Source: Pseudomonas sp. BP8 (lineage in GTDB: Bacteria > Pseudomonadota > Gammaproteobacteria > Pseudomonadales > Pseudomonadaceae). From it: 64,000 nucleotides of DNA. Below, piece by piece: positions 18,244-25,860 of this stretch. The translations under genes and the position numbers were made by a program. A model generated the notes under the pieces. That model was not told the DNA's origin and searched no databases. It was given only the letters and a program-made list of their open reading frames with translations. The DNA lies in contig NZ_JAGINK010000001.1 of the NCBI RefSeq assembly GCF_017875955.1, positions 3,812,501 to 3,876,500 on the forward strand. Reading direction: 5' to 3'. The first letter of the stretch is position 1; every line of letters begins with the position of its first letter.

Positions 18244-18987
18244 TTAATTCAACACGTCAACCTTACCAGTGACTGAAGGGGCACTAGGGAGGAGATGCTT
18301 TTTGAAAGTCGTTACAATCCGGTCTTTTTCTTGTCGCTTGAAAAAAACGTAAAGGCTCCAGGTAGTCCTACGATTGCCTGGTCTAGGTATGCTGTAATCG
18401 ACTTCCACCATATCGCGATTGGTGGCAATGGTTAGTTTAGTCAGATGCGACCATCGGAGAAAATGATGATGGTATTCTGTTTGCGAGGCCTGGTAGCTTT
18501 TTGAATTTGCCATGGACAGGTACGTCAGCGTCATTCCTCCTGGACCAACCAGTGCACCAAGCAGAAAACTCGGATCAATCGTCGCCATGAAGATAAAAAT
18601 AATCGCTACGATGCCAGTCATCCACTTTAGTGTCACCAGTGCCCACTTTGGGAAATCCTTCCATTTACAATACTCTACCCCTGACCGGGTCAGTCGATAG
18701 GCAAAATTCATTCGTTGGTGGGTCATACCGAGAACAGTCAATGATAGAAATATATGAAACCCTAAAGCGATTAAAAACCGAACAGTAAAGCTATCGTTTG
18801 ACGAGTGATTTGAAAAAATAATGAACGCGACCCCTGTTATCACCAGCTGCATAAATGCGAACATACTGTTAGCCACGAATGTATTGTAGTTCCGTGCGCG
18901 TATCGCCCACATCAGTAGCTCTGGCTCGCCTGCATATTTCCACTTCAGCTGCGGTGGCAATTTCGGAGCTTTTACAAGATTAAACAT
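18244..18987 (-). CDS. Putative immunity membrane protein, copy 3
   Basis: A 247-residue member of the four-copy family in this locus: N-terminal MFNLVKAPKLPPQLKWKYAG, two membrane segments in residues 37-90, the conserved cytoplasmic loop THQRMNFAYRLTRSGVEYCK and WKDFPKWALVTLKW, two further membrane segments (about 122-160) and a soluble tail ending TGKVDVLN. The start ATG overlaps a TAA from an effector-tip remnant (ATGTTTAA), as in copy 1. By position it is expected to protect against a membrane-acting toxin, but this is inference; the family has no name I can give. Confidence 0.78.
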   Translation of the reverse strand: MFNLVKAPKLPPQLKWKYAGEPELLMWAIRARNYNTFVANSMFAFMQLVITGVAFIIFSNHSSNDSFTVRFLIALGFHIFLSLTVLGMTHQRMNFAYRLTRSGVEYCKWKDFPKWALVTLKWMTGIVAIIFIFMATIDPSFLLGALVGPGGMTLTYLSMANSKSYQASQTEYHHHFLRWSHLTKLTIATNRDMVEVDYSIPRPGNRRTTWSLYVFFKRQEKDRIVTTFKKHLLPSAPSVTGKVDVLN

Positions 18988-19039
18988 CGTTATGCTCGCT
19001 ATCAATTGCGTCAGGGACAATCAGCTGCAGTGATCGGAT
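18980..19039 (-). pseudogene. Short effector C-terminal tip remnant (remnant 2)
   Basis: About 60 bases matching the very end of the effector gene; in frame it would read LQLIVPDAIDSEHNDV and stop, against LQLIVPNAINSEPNDV in the full effector. Similarity ends abruptly near 19039. It lies directly upstream of and overlaps the start of copy 3. Confidence 0.72.
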
Positions 19040-19081
19040 CAAGTCTCTAGCCATACACTCAACCAAACTAGCCCCACTTTA

Positions 19082-19825
19082 CTAATAATGTAGAACATCT
19101 ACCTTACGAACTACAGTAAGCACATCGGACGGCAAATACTCTTTGAACACTTCAACCACGTGCTGTTTATTTTTTCGCTTGAAAAACACGTAGAGACTTC
19201 CTGTGATCATAAAGACAGAGCCCGCCCTCGGTACACTGTAAGCCACCTCTACCATGTCCCTATTGGTTGCAATGGTTGCTTTGGTGAGCTCCGACCACTT
19301 GTAGAAATTATTGTGATATGAAGTATGTAAATCCCGATAACTTTTAGAATTAGCCATTACCATATATGTCAGCCCCATACCGCCAGGCCCGATCAAGGCG
19401 CCAATTAAAAAAGTTGGATCAATGGTGGCCATGAAGATGAAAAGAATCGCTGAAATTCCAGTTATCCATTTCACAGTCATCTGCGCCCATTTCGGAAAAT
19501 CTTTCCACTTGCAATACTCCACACCTAACCGTGTAATACGGTAAGCATAATTCATGCGCTGATGGGTCATTGAAAACAATGCCACAGTCACCACAATGAA
19601 TAACATCAATGCCATCACGCCGGCAAAAACAGGATCATCCCTCATGTCGAGATATTGATATATTGACACCGCCACTATTATAGAAAAGCAGAATACAAAC
19701 ATCGTATTGGCGATAAAAGTATTGTAATTTCGTGCTCGAATTTTCCACGCGAGCACTTCGGGCTCGCTTGCATGCTTCCACTGAAGCTGCGGAGGCAACT
19801 CAGGAGCCTTCATAAATTTAAACAT
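19082..19825 (-). CDS. Putative immunity membrane protein, copy 2
   Basis: A 247-residue paralogue of copies 1 and 3 (MFKFMKAPELPPQLQWKHAS; RARNYNTFIANTMFVF; SMTHQRMNYAYRITRLGVEY; WKDFPKWAQMTVKWITG; TIDPTFLIGALIGPGGMGL). It is the most diverged of the three intact copies, especially in the first two membrane segments and the C-terminal tail (ending VRKVDVLHY). The start ATG overlaps the TAA of an orphan effector tip (ATGTTTAA), giving the same gene junction as the full effector with copy 1. Probably an immunity protein for a related toxin variant. Confidence 0.78.
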   Translation of the reverse strand: MFKFMKAPELPPQLQWKHASEPEVLAWKIRARNYNTFIANTMFVFCFSIIVAVSIYQYLDMRDDPVFAGVMALMLFIVVTVALFSMTHQRMNYAYRITRLGVEYCKWKDFPKWAQMTVKWITGISAILFIFMATIDPTFLIGALIGPGGMGLTYMVMANSKSYRDLHTSYHNNFYKWSELTKATIATNRDMVEVAYSVPRAGSVFMITGSLYVFFKRKNKQHVVEVFKEYLPSDVLTVVRKVDVLHY

Positions 19826-20066
19826 CGTAGTGCTCTCTATCAATTGCGTTAGGGACGATCATCTGCAATGGTTGGATGTCGTTATTGACCAGCACAATGC
19901 CGCTTCCCTCCGTGAACTCTTCACTAAAGACATCATTAAGCCGATCGGCTTCGCTAGTACTGGCCCCTAGCGCCAAGCGGAACATATAGCCTCGTTTATT
20001 ACCGCGCTGATATATCCAGGCTGGATATTTGATTTCCATTTCAATGATTGGGTGGGCGATCGGCAC
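19818..20066 (-). pseudogene. Orphan effector C-terminal tip (open, 82 codons)
   Basis: An open stretch whose product aligns end to end with residues 1087-1168 of the VasX-like effector; I count 66 identical positions of 82 by eye. DNA similarity begins sharply at about 20085 (WQVWINV upstream of the GTG), with unrelated sequence beyond. There is no toxin body. It could be a silent donor for replacing the effector's 3' end, or a leftover of a duplication. A GTG at 20066 is the only candidate start and no strong ribosome binding site is seen. Confidence 0.75.
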
Positions 20067-20085
20067 GTTAATCCAGACCTGCCAA

Positions 20086-20208
20086 CGTCATTCTGCGTTT
20101 GGGAGCCTTGGCTAACGTCTGCCGGTTTTGTCTTGCCTCCGAAATCACAAAGCACCTCAGCCGCCTCCGCCGGGTGCTTTGCGAAACCTATGCGCAGATC
20201 GCTATTCA
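20086..20208. other. Unassigned spacer between orphan tip and immunity copy 1
   Basis: 123 bases that match neither the effector nor the membrane-protein genes. It contains an inverted repeat AAAGCACC/GGTGCTTT without a T-run, which may end transcription of copy 1. It marks the breakpoint of the duplication. Confidence 0.5.
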
Positions 20209-20955
20209 CTAGTTCAAGACGTCCACCTTACCCGTGACTGATGGGGTACTAGGGAGGAGATGCTTTTTTAAAGTCGTTACGACCTGGTCTTTTTCTTGTC
20301 GTTTGAAAAAGACGTAAAGGCTACCAGTGGTCATATAAGGGGAACCTACCTTCGGTACACTGTAGCGCACCTCTGCCATCACTCGATTTATTGCAATTGT
20401 TAGTTTCGTCAGCTCCGACCAGTGGAGAAAGTGGTGATGGTATTCAGTGTGCATGGCCTGATAGCTTTTTGAATTTGCCATGGCCAGGTACGTCAGCCCC
20501 ATCCCTCCTGGACCGATCAGTGCGCCAAGCAGAAAACTCGGATCAATCGTCGCCATAAAAATAAGAATGACCGCTGTTATACCGGCCGTCCATTTAATCG
20601 TCTTCAGCGCCCACTTTGGAAAATCCTTCCATTCACAGTACTCTACCCCTGACTGAGTGATGCGATAGGCAAAATTCATACGCTGGTGGGTCATACTAAG
20701 AATAATCAGGGATGTAAAAACATGAACCCCTAGACCGGACATCACCCGATCAATTAAAGAGTCGCTAGAGGCGTTAATAGAAAACACAAAGTATGCTCCG
20801 CCTGCTATCAGCACCTGCATGAACGCAAACATGCAGTTAGCCACGAACGTATTGTAATTTCGTGCGCGTATCGTCCACATCAGTAGCTCTGGCTCGCCTG
20901 CATATTTCCACTTCAGCTGTGGCGGCAACTGCGGAGCCTTTACAAGGTTAAACAT
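20209..20955 (-). CDS. Putative immunity membrane protein, copy 1 (cognate)
   Basis: A 248-residue protein directly downstream of the effector, its ATG overlapping the effector's TAA by eight bases (ATGTTTAA). Predicted membrane segments lie at about residues 37-60, 71-88, 122-137 and 141-160, with a soluble C-terminal tail of some 85 residues. The loop THQRMNFAYRITQSGVEYCE is shared by all four copies. Immunity proteins for pore-forming T6SS toxins such as VasX (TsiV2) are multi-pass membrane proteins, so an immunity role fits, but no sequence relation to TsiV2 is claimed. Confidence 0.8.
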   Translation of the reverse strand: MFNLVKAPQLPPQLKWKYAGEPELLMWTIRARNYNTFVANCMFAFMQVLIAGGAYFVFSINASSDSLIDRVMSGLGVHVFTSLIILSMTHQRMNFAYRITQSGVEYCEWKDFPKWALKTIKWTAGITAVILIFMATIDPSFLLGALIGPGGMGLTYLAMANSKSYQAMHTEYHHHFLHWSELTKLTIAINRVMAEVRYSVPKVGSPYMTTGSLYVFFKRQEKDQVVTTLKKHLLPSTPSVTGKVDVLN

Positions 20956-23900
20956 CGTTGGGCTCGCTATTAATTGCGTTAGGGACGATCAGCTGCAATG
21001 ATTGGATGTCATTATTGATCAGCACAATGCCGCTTTCCTCCGTGAGCTCTTCACTAAAGGCATCATTAAGCCGATCGGCTTCGCTAGTGCTCGCTCCTAG
21101 CGCCAAGCGGAACATATAGCCGCGCCTATCACCGCGCTGATATGTCCCGGCTGGATATTTGATTTCCATTTCAATAGTCGGGTGGGCGATTGGCACGTTA
21201 ATCCAGACCTGCCAAAGACGATGCTGATCGCTTGTGCTGTAGCTGAAGTCAGCGGGAGTGATGTTGCTTGCGCGGACGCTAGGCAGTTTGCCTAGCTGCT
21301 TCGGATCGACCCAGTTGCCGTTGAGCATTTGACCGCAAAAGCTGTCTTGCAGGATGTGCAGGTCATCATTCTTTGAAAAGTAACGTTTATAAACCAGCTC
21401 CGGTTTTAAAGTCAGCACTTTACCCGCCAGTGCATTAGGCACCTGTATCTGAATCCAGAAGCCAAGCCATCTTGTTGGCATCCGCTCGGTATTGTAGCAC
21501 AGCACTTTTCCCGTTAAGGTGGGGCGCTGCAGTATTTCCAATAAAGCGATCATCTGCTGGGAATGGCCGGCCTCTCCCAACCATTCAGGCTTTGCCCCGC
21601 GCCCCCAACTGCACCGGTACAACCACAGCCGCAAACCCTCGCGCTTGTAGCGATTGGCGGCCATGGTGACCAACAGATAGGCGATACCGAGGAGCAGTAA
21701 AGCGATTGTTACGGGTGTCGACATTACCCATGCATAGCGTAACCAATAACCTAGTCCTGCCCCAATAAGTTGGCCTGCTGAGGTAAGCGACATTACAACG
21801 AGGATTTTAGACTTCCATTCAAGCAGCGACTTCTCTGTTGCACTGGTAGCAGCATCGGCATCTTTGTAAACCTGCCAAGCCTCAAGCCCAGTCGCGACAG
21901 CTCCCAATGTTGCCCACGTGATCGTGCGCCAAATTAGGCGCTTGGAGAACGCTGCAAACTCACTGGCGGTTGCTGCCTTTGCCGCCTCGCCTTTTGTGAT
22001 CGCCTCTTCAACTAGCGAAAGCCAGTTTTTATAGGCTGCCTGAGCCAAACTTCGAGTCTTGTGTCCAACTTCAGCAGACATTTTCCCCGCCCGACTCCAC
22101 GCAGGCCCCACCCACAGCGCTGCCAACGCATTGCCCGTGTAAGCCGCATTGGCCGCCACCGTGCGCCACTCATCGGCGGTAAATCGCCCATCGTTTTGCG
22201 CCTTCTGCGCGCTACTGTAGAGATTCCAGGCGTTCAACCCAACCAACAAGGCTGGCAGGGCATTGCCCAGGTTCTGGTCCATCCAGGCTCTGGTGCGCCT
22301 CTGGTAATCCTCGGTGCCCATCAGTTTGTGTTGCGTGCGTACCTCGGCCTGGCCGAGGTCGCCAAGCCAACTGTTGAGCTGCGCCAAGCTCACCGGCACA
22401 CGCGTTTTCCCCGCCGCTGTTGCGACCAGCTGATTGGGACGTCTCATGAACAGGTGTCTCAGTTGTTCTTCATGTGCCGGCAACGCAAGGCGTGCGGCGC
22501 GCTGATCATGAACTTTACCCGGGCGCTGCAAGACCCGTTTGGCGCCTTGTATCCTCCTTTCAATGGTGACGACCTCCATTAACCAGGCTTGGTAGTCACG
22601 CTGGAAGGTGGGGTTGAAGGCCAGCCGGGTGCTACTGGAAATCTCGGTGGAGATCAGCACTTGAGGGAGCGCGAGGGTCAGCGCGGCTTCGTGCTTCATC
22701 GCCGGCAACAACAGGCCGCTCAGGCCGTGCCAGGCCTCCCTGGCCTGATGGTTGGCAACCTGGATCAGGGTGCTCATGGCCTGTTTGGCGGCACTGCTCA
22801 TGTCGTTGTAGAGCTTGCTGTCGCGAACGGCTTGTAGATCCAGCACCGCTTTGAGTTCATTGGCGCGCGTGGCGACGCTGGTGACATCGCCTGGTGAAGT
22901 GAGCGTAAGGGCCGGCGAGCTGCCATCGCCCTGGCGGCCTTGGTCGTCAAGTGCGCCGGTAGTGCTGAAGTTGTGCGACACGGTGCGGAACAATGTCGCG
23001 AGTTCTGGATTGAAGTTGAACAGGGCCGTGCCAAACAACGTGCTGGGGCGGGTAGCCTGCTTGCACAACCACGCTTGGCCAGCCTCGCCATTGCCCAATA
23101 CGGTGTAGAGGGCATGCGCCATGTTCAGCAGTTGGCTGGCTTGCGCTTCGTTGCAGGTGTCGTAGTAGATAACTTCGGCAAAAGGCTGCAACCGATTCAG
23201 CCACGCCAGCAGATCCTGCTCACTACGCTGGCAATGAGTACTCAGGCGTTGCGCCTCGGCGGTGGTCCGCGTCAGGTATTTTTGCATCTCTTCAAAACGG
23301 ACGTCTTCGCGCCACAGGCGCTTGGCGTTCCACTCTTCGAGGGCCTCCCCCCATTTGGCTTGATCCGGTAAATGCCCCCATGTGCGCTTGAAAGCGTGTG
23401 CGGATTCGACGGTCCCCCTATCTCTAGCCTCCACCACCCATTCATAGTCAGCATCCACCAGATTCTTGGTGTTCTCTAGGGCATCGTAGGCATACAGCAG
23501 GGTGTAGAGGTCATCGGCATAGGCCTGGCGTTCAAATGGATCGGTGATCGTCTCGGGCGTGAACGCATCGGTATCGAAACCACACAGCCGCTGTACTGTA
23601 ATGGCGCTTTGCAGCTGATCTTGGTGCTGGCTTTCAAACTGGCTTTGCTCCAGCAGCCGCCCAGTCAGGTTCATGGTCAGGTCATCGACGATCGCCAACG
23701 GATCATCCAGGGCGACAAACAGGGCGGTGTCCTGTTCGGGTACCCAGCCGCGCACCAGGGCCTCTTCAAACGCCGCCTTGAAAGGGGCGTCTGGCTCTGT
23801 AGCAATGGTCGGCAACAGCGTGCTGGTGAAGTCAGGGGGTGTTTCGCCGGTGACGAGGATGTCGGCGACGCTCTTGCCCAGCGCGGTGATCATGTCGCCG

Positions 23901-24454
23901 TGAGCAACCTGGCCGTTCACGCAAAACGTCGGCAGATCGACTTCGCGCATCCATGGGCGCTGCCCTGGCGCGCTGCTGCGCATCAACTCGCACATCCGCC
24001 AGGTCCACTGCACAGGCGAATAGGCGATCCGCAGACGGCTGCGGCGTGAATAGAGCAGATACTGATGGGTTTCGCCCGGGTTGTGCCGCACGTCCTGATT
24101 CAACTGGGCGTCAGTCCAGATGTGCCGGGTGAAATACCAGCCGCTGACCTGGTACTCATGGAAGGTCTGCTCGACCTCGTTCCAGACGTAAACCCAGCCG
24201 TCGCGCAGTTGGCGCAGGGTGTAGCTGCGGGTTTGCAAGGCCGGTGATGGGCGCGGCCAGTCGCGGGGAAGCGCGTGCGGGCCTTGGTTGCTGTCTTTTT
24301 CCAGGGGGGATTCGTCCAGGGCATAACGGACCGGGAAGATCGCCACCTCCGCGTGCTTCCAGGGGCACTGCCCGCTTCCGATAGGGACGTTGGTAAATTG
24401 CTGATTACGCCGAGCCTGTTTTAACTGGGCTTCTGTAGCTGTCTTGTGCATCAC
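20948..24454 (-). CDS. T6SS effector, VasX/BTH_I2691-like pore-forming toxin
   Basis: A 1168-residue protein. The N-terminus (GSGQCPWKHAEVAIFPVRYA, residues 26-45; YTLRQLRDGWVYVWNE, 78-93) matches the VasX N-terminal region of BTH_I2691-type T6SS effectors. The middle is helical. Hydrophobic segments occur at about 725-745, 841-862, 883-903 and 909-932, consistent with insertion in the target inner membrane. A C-terminal domain (about 990-1168) follows. The start overlaps the DUF4123 adaptor stop (ATGA), and downstream genes are candidate immunity proteins. No VgrG or PAAR gene is in the window. Confidence 0.88.
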   Translation of the reverse strand: MMHKTATEAQLKQARRNQQFTNVPIGSGQCPWKHAEVAIFPVRYALDESPLEKDSNQGPHALPRDWPRPSPALQTRSYTLRQLRDGWVYVWNEVEQTFHEYQVSGWYFTRHIWTDAQLNQDVRHNPGETHQYLLYSRRSRLRIAYSPVQWTWRMCELMRSSAPGQRPWMREVDLPTFCVNGQVAHGDMITALGKSVADILVTGETPPDFTSTLLPTIATEPDAPFKAAFEEALVRGWVPEQDTALFVALDDPLAIVDDLTMNLTGRLLEQSQFESQHQDQLQSAITVQRLCGFDTDAFTPETITDPFERQAYADDLYTLLYAYDALENTKNLVDADYEWVVEARDRGTVESAHAFKRTWGHLPDQAKWGEALEEWNAKRLWREDVRFEEMQKYLTRTTAEAQRLSTHCQRSEQDLLAWLNRLQPFAEVIYYDTCNEAQASQLLNMAHALYTVLGNGEAGQAWLCKQATRPSTLFGTALFNFNPELATLFRTVSHNFSTTGALDDQGRQGDGSSPALTLTSPGDVTSVATRANELKAVLDLQAVRDSKLYNDMSSAAKQAMSTLIQVANHQAREAWHGLSGLLLPAMKHEAALTLALPQVLISTEISSSTRLAFNPTFQRDYQAWLMEVVTIERRIQGAKRVLQRPGKVHDQRAARLALPAHEEQLRHLFMRRPNQLVATAAGKTRVPVSLAQLNSWLGDLGQAEVRTQHKLMGTEDYQRRTRAWMDQNLGNALPALLVGLNAWNLYSSAQKAQNDGRFTADEWRTVAANAAYTGNALAALWVGPAWSRAGKMSAEVGHKTRSLAQAAYKNWLSLVEEAITKGEAAKAATASEFAAFSKRLIWRTITWATLGAVATGLEAWQVYKDADAATSATEKSLLEWKSKILVVMSLTSAGQLIGAGLGYWLRYAWVMSTPVTIALLLLGIAYLLVTMAANRYKREGLRLWLYRCSWGRGAKPEWLGEAGHSQQMIALLEILQRPTLTGKVLCYNTERMPTRWLGFWIQIQVPNALAGKVLTLKPELVYKRYFSKNDDLHILQDSFCGQMLNGNWVDPKQLGKLPSVRASNITPADFSYSTSDQHRLWQVWINVPIAHPTIEMEIKYPAGTYQRGDRRGYMFRLALGASTSEADRLNDAFSEELTEESGIVLINNDIQSLQLIVPNAINSEPNDV

Positions 24455-25329
24455 GCGTCCTTGTTAAGTTCGAGCGACTGGCAATAGATATCCATTTGCT
24501 GGATACGCAGTTCTGGGGCGATCCTGTGAGCGTCAGGCGTGCGCGCCAGCCATTGCCGATAGGGACCATCAGGGCTGGAGGTGAAGTCATCACCCCAGCA
24601 CAGACTGCATTCCACCCAGATCGCAACACTGCGCTCGCTGCCAAGGCCCCAGGCTTGCGCTTGATCCAACCGCTCGTTGAACCAGTGGCTCAGCTGATCT
24701 TTATCAATGCGCGCCAAATGTCGTGGATAGTTCTCTGAAAGGCTTCGGTACAGTTGCTCGATGAGCGTCCAGCGGGCGGCCTGATCAAGCGCGCTCAGTT
24801 GGCTTTCACCCAGCATGCCGAGGCTATCAAGCGTCACCGGGTGAGTTGCCTGACGAGAAAAACTTCGCCACACAGGCCGCTCAGAACGCTCCCAGGCATG
24901 GACTGTTTCCGGTACGTGCCACGTACTTATCGGCCCAAGCACCGCATCCAGGTGGGCGCCCTGATAGCTGTCGAGCCAATGGCGTGTCACCAGTGGGTCG
25001 GCAAACCGCAGCAAGCCGTTACCACCTAGAACATCAGGCGGGGCGATGAAGCATCGCAGGTGGTCTGCGAGGCTGCCGATCGATGCGTCACTGTGCAGCA
25101 GGCTCGCATCAGGTCGGCCGGCGGCAGTGTCGAGTGTTTCGTCGATGAGACTTGTCGCGCCCTGAATCGAGACCAGGATGGGCCCCAGGTCGTGCACTGC
25201 AGCCCAGCGCGTTTTCAGGTACAACGGCTCGATTTCAAGGGCTTCGGTGCGCTGATACAACGTCGACAAGGCATCGGGGCGCAACACGCCATCAATCAGC
25301 AGATAGTTGGCCGAGTTCACGCTACTCAT
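24451..25329 (-). CDS. DUF4123 T6SS effector adaptor (chaperone)
   Basis: A 292-residue DUF4123-type protein: NYLLIDGVLRPDALSTLYQ at the N-terminus, followed by LYLKTRWAAVHDLGPILVS and the helical SLADHLRCFIAPP segment and the RFADPLVTRHWL region typical of the family. These adaptors (Tap/TEC) attach effectors to VgrG. The ATG at 25329 is chosen because it gives the family N-terminus and removes a 35-residue extension of non-coding style. It couples to the effector gene by ATGA, so the two are probably made together. Confidence 0.88.
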   Translation of the reverse strand: MSSVNSANYLLIDGVLRPDALSTLYQRTEALEIEPLYLKTRWAAVHDLGPILVSIQGATSLIDETLDTAAGRPDASLLHSDASIGSLADHLRCFIAPPDVLGGNGLLRFADPLVTRHWLDSYQGAHLDAVLGPISTWHVPETVHAWERSERPVWRSFSRQATHPVTLDSLGMLGESQLSALDQAARWTLIEQLYRSLSENYPRHLARIDKDQLSHWFNERLDQAQAWGLGSERSVAIWVECSLCWGDDFTSSPDGPYRQWLARTPDAHRIAPELRIQQMDIYCQSLELNKDA

Positions 25330-25634
25330 GACCGACCTTCTTGCGTGGCTTGCTCGCGTAATTAGTTGATGCAAACATGGAATCCCCCCGTTAGAAGGCG
25401 CTGAAGCCGAGACATCTGGAAGTTGAAGGAACAAGTGCGATAGTTACATGAGCGGAGAAAAGTTACCCGCCAGACAGCTCCGAAGAGAAAGTAGGAAGTT
25501 TCCGAATATAATTAGATAACGCAAACGCAGTGTTTATATGGATGGGGGCTCAGGACATTTCGTATTCCGCATTGGGAGATGCCAATGACACTTGGCTAAG
25601 TTGCGCAGTCAGTCTTGATTTGCGTTGGCATACG

Positions 25635-25666
25635 GGCGCTTTCGCGGGACAAGCCCGCTCCTACAA
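25635..25666. repeat. REP unit (type 1)
   Basis: A single copy with the GCGGGACAAGCCCGCTCCTACA core. Confidence 0.7.
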
Positions 25667-25678
25667 GTTCTGTATCGA

Positions 25679-25734
25679 CCGCGAAGGTGGTGTTCCCCTT
25701 GAGCGAGTGTGCTCGGCGACCTCCACCTTCGCGG
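25679..25734. repeat. Perfect 12-bp inverted repeat
   Basis: CCGCGAAGGTGG (25679-25690) is mirrored exactly by CCACCTTCGCGG (25723-25734), with a nested GAGC/GCTC hairpin between. It is not a REP copy. It could act as a terminator-like structure, protein site or cruciform upstream of the receptor gene. Confidence 0.65.
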
Positions 25735-25794
25735 TACTCTCTTTCGCGAAAATCCTGGCTCGCACACTGGTACGCTGGTACACCAAATACAGCT

Positions 25795-25813
25795 GTAAAT
25801 GATAATCCTTACC
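25795..25813 (+). promoter_or_regulatory. Fur box
   Basis: GTAAATGATAATCCTTACC matches 15 of 19 positions of the Fur consensus (GATAATGATAATCATTATC). It lies about 50 bases upstream of the siderophore receptor start, so the gene is probably repressed when iron is plentiful. Confidence 0.8.
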
Positions 25814-25860
25814 AGATATGATCCGCGCTCTTTCCCACCCTTCCAAGGATCGTACCGTCC

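Larger units (their letters stand above)
25330..25860. other. Intergenic region between DUF4123 gene and siderophore receptor
   Basis: 531 bases without a supported gene between divergent transcription units. It holds a REP unit (25635-25666), a large inverted repeat (25679-25734) and a Fur box (25795-25813). The first 200 bases, more AT-rich, probably contain the promoter of the effector operon, but no clear -10/-35 pair stands out. Confidence 0.6.

Noticed and set aside
17562..25330. Prophage or insertion sequence explaining the AT-rich immunity array
   Set aside because: No integrase, transposase, attachment-site repeats or phage structural genes are visible; the repeats are all parts of the effector and membrane genes.
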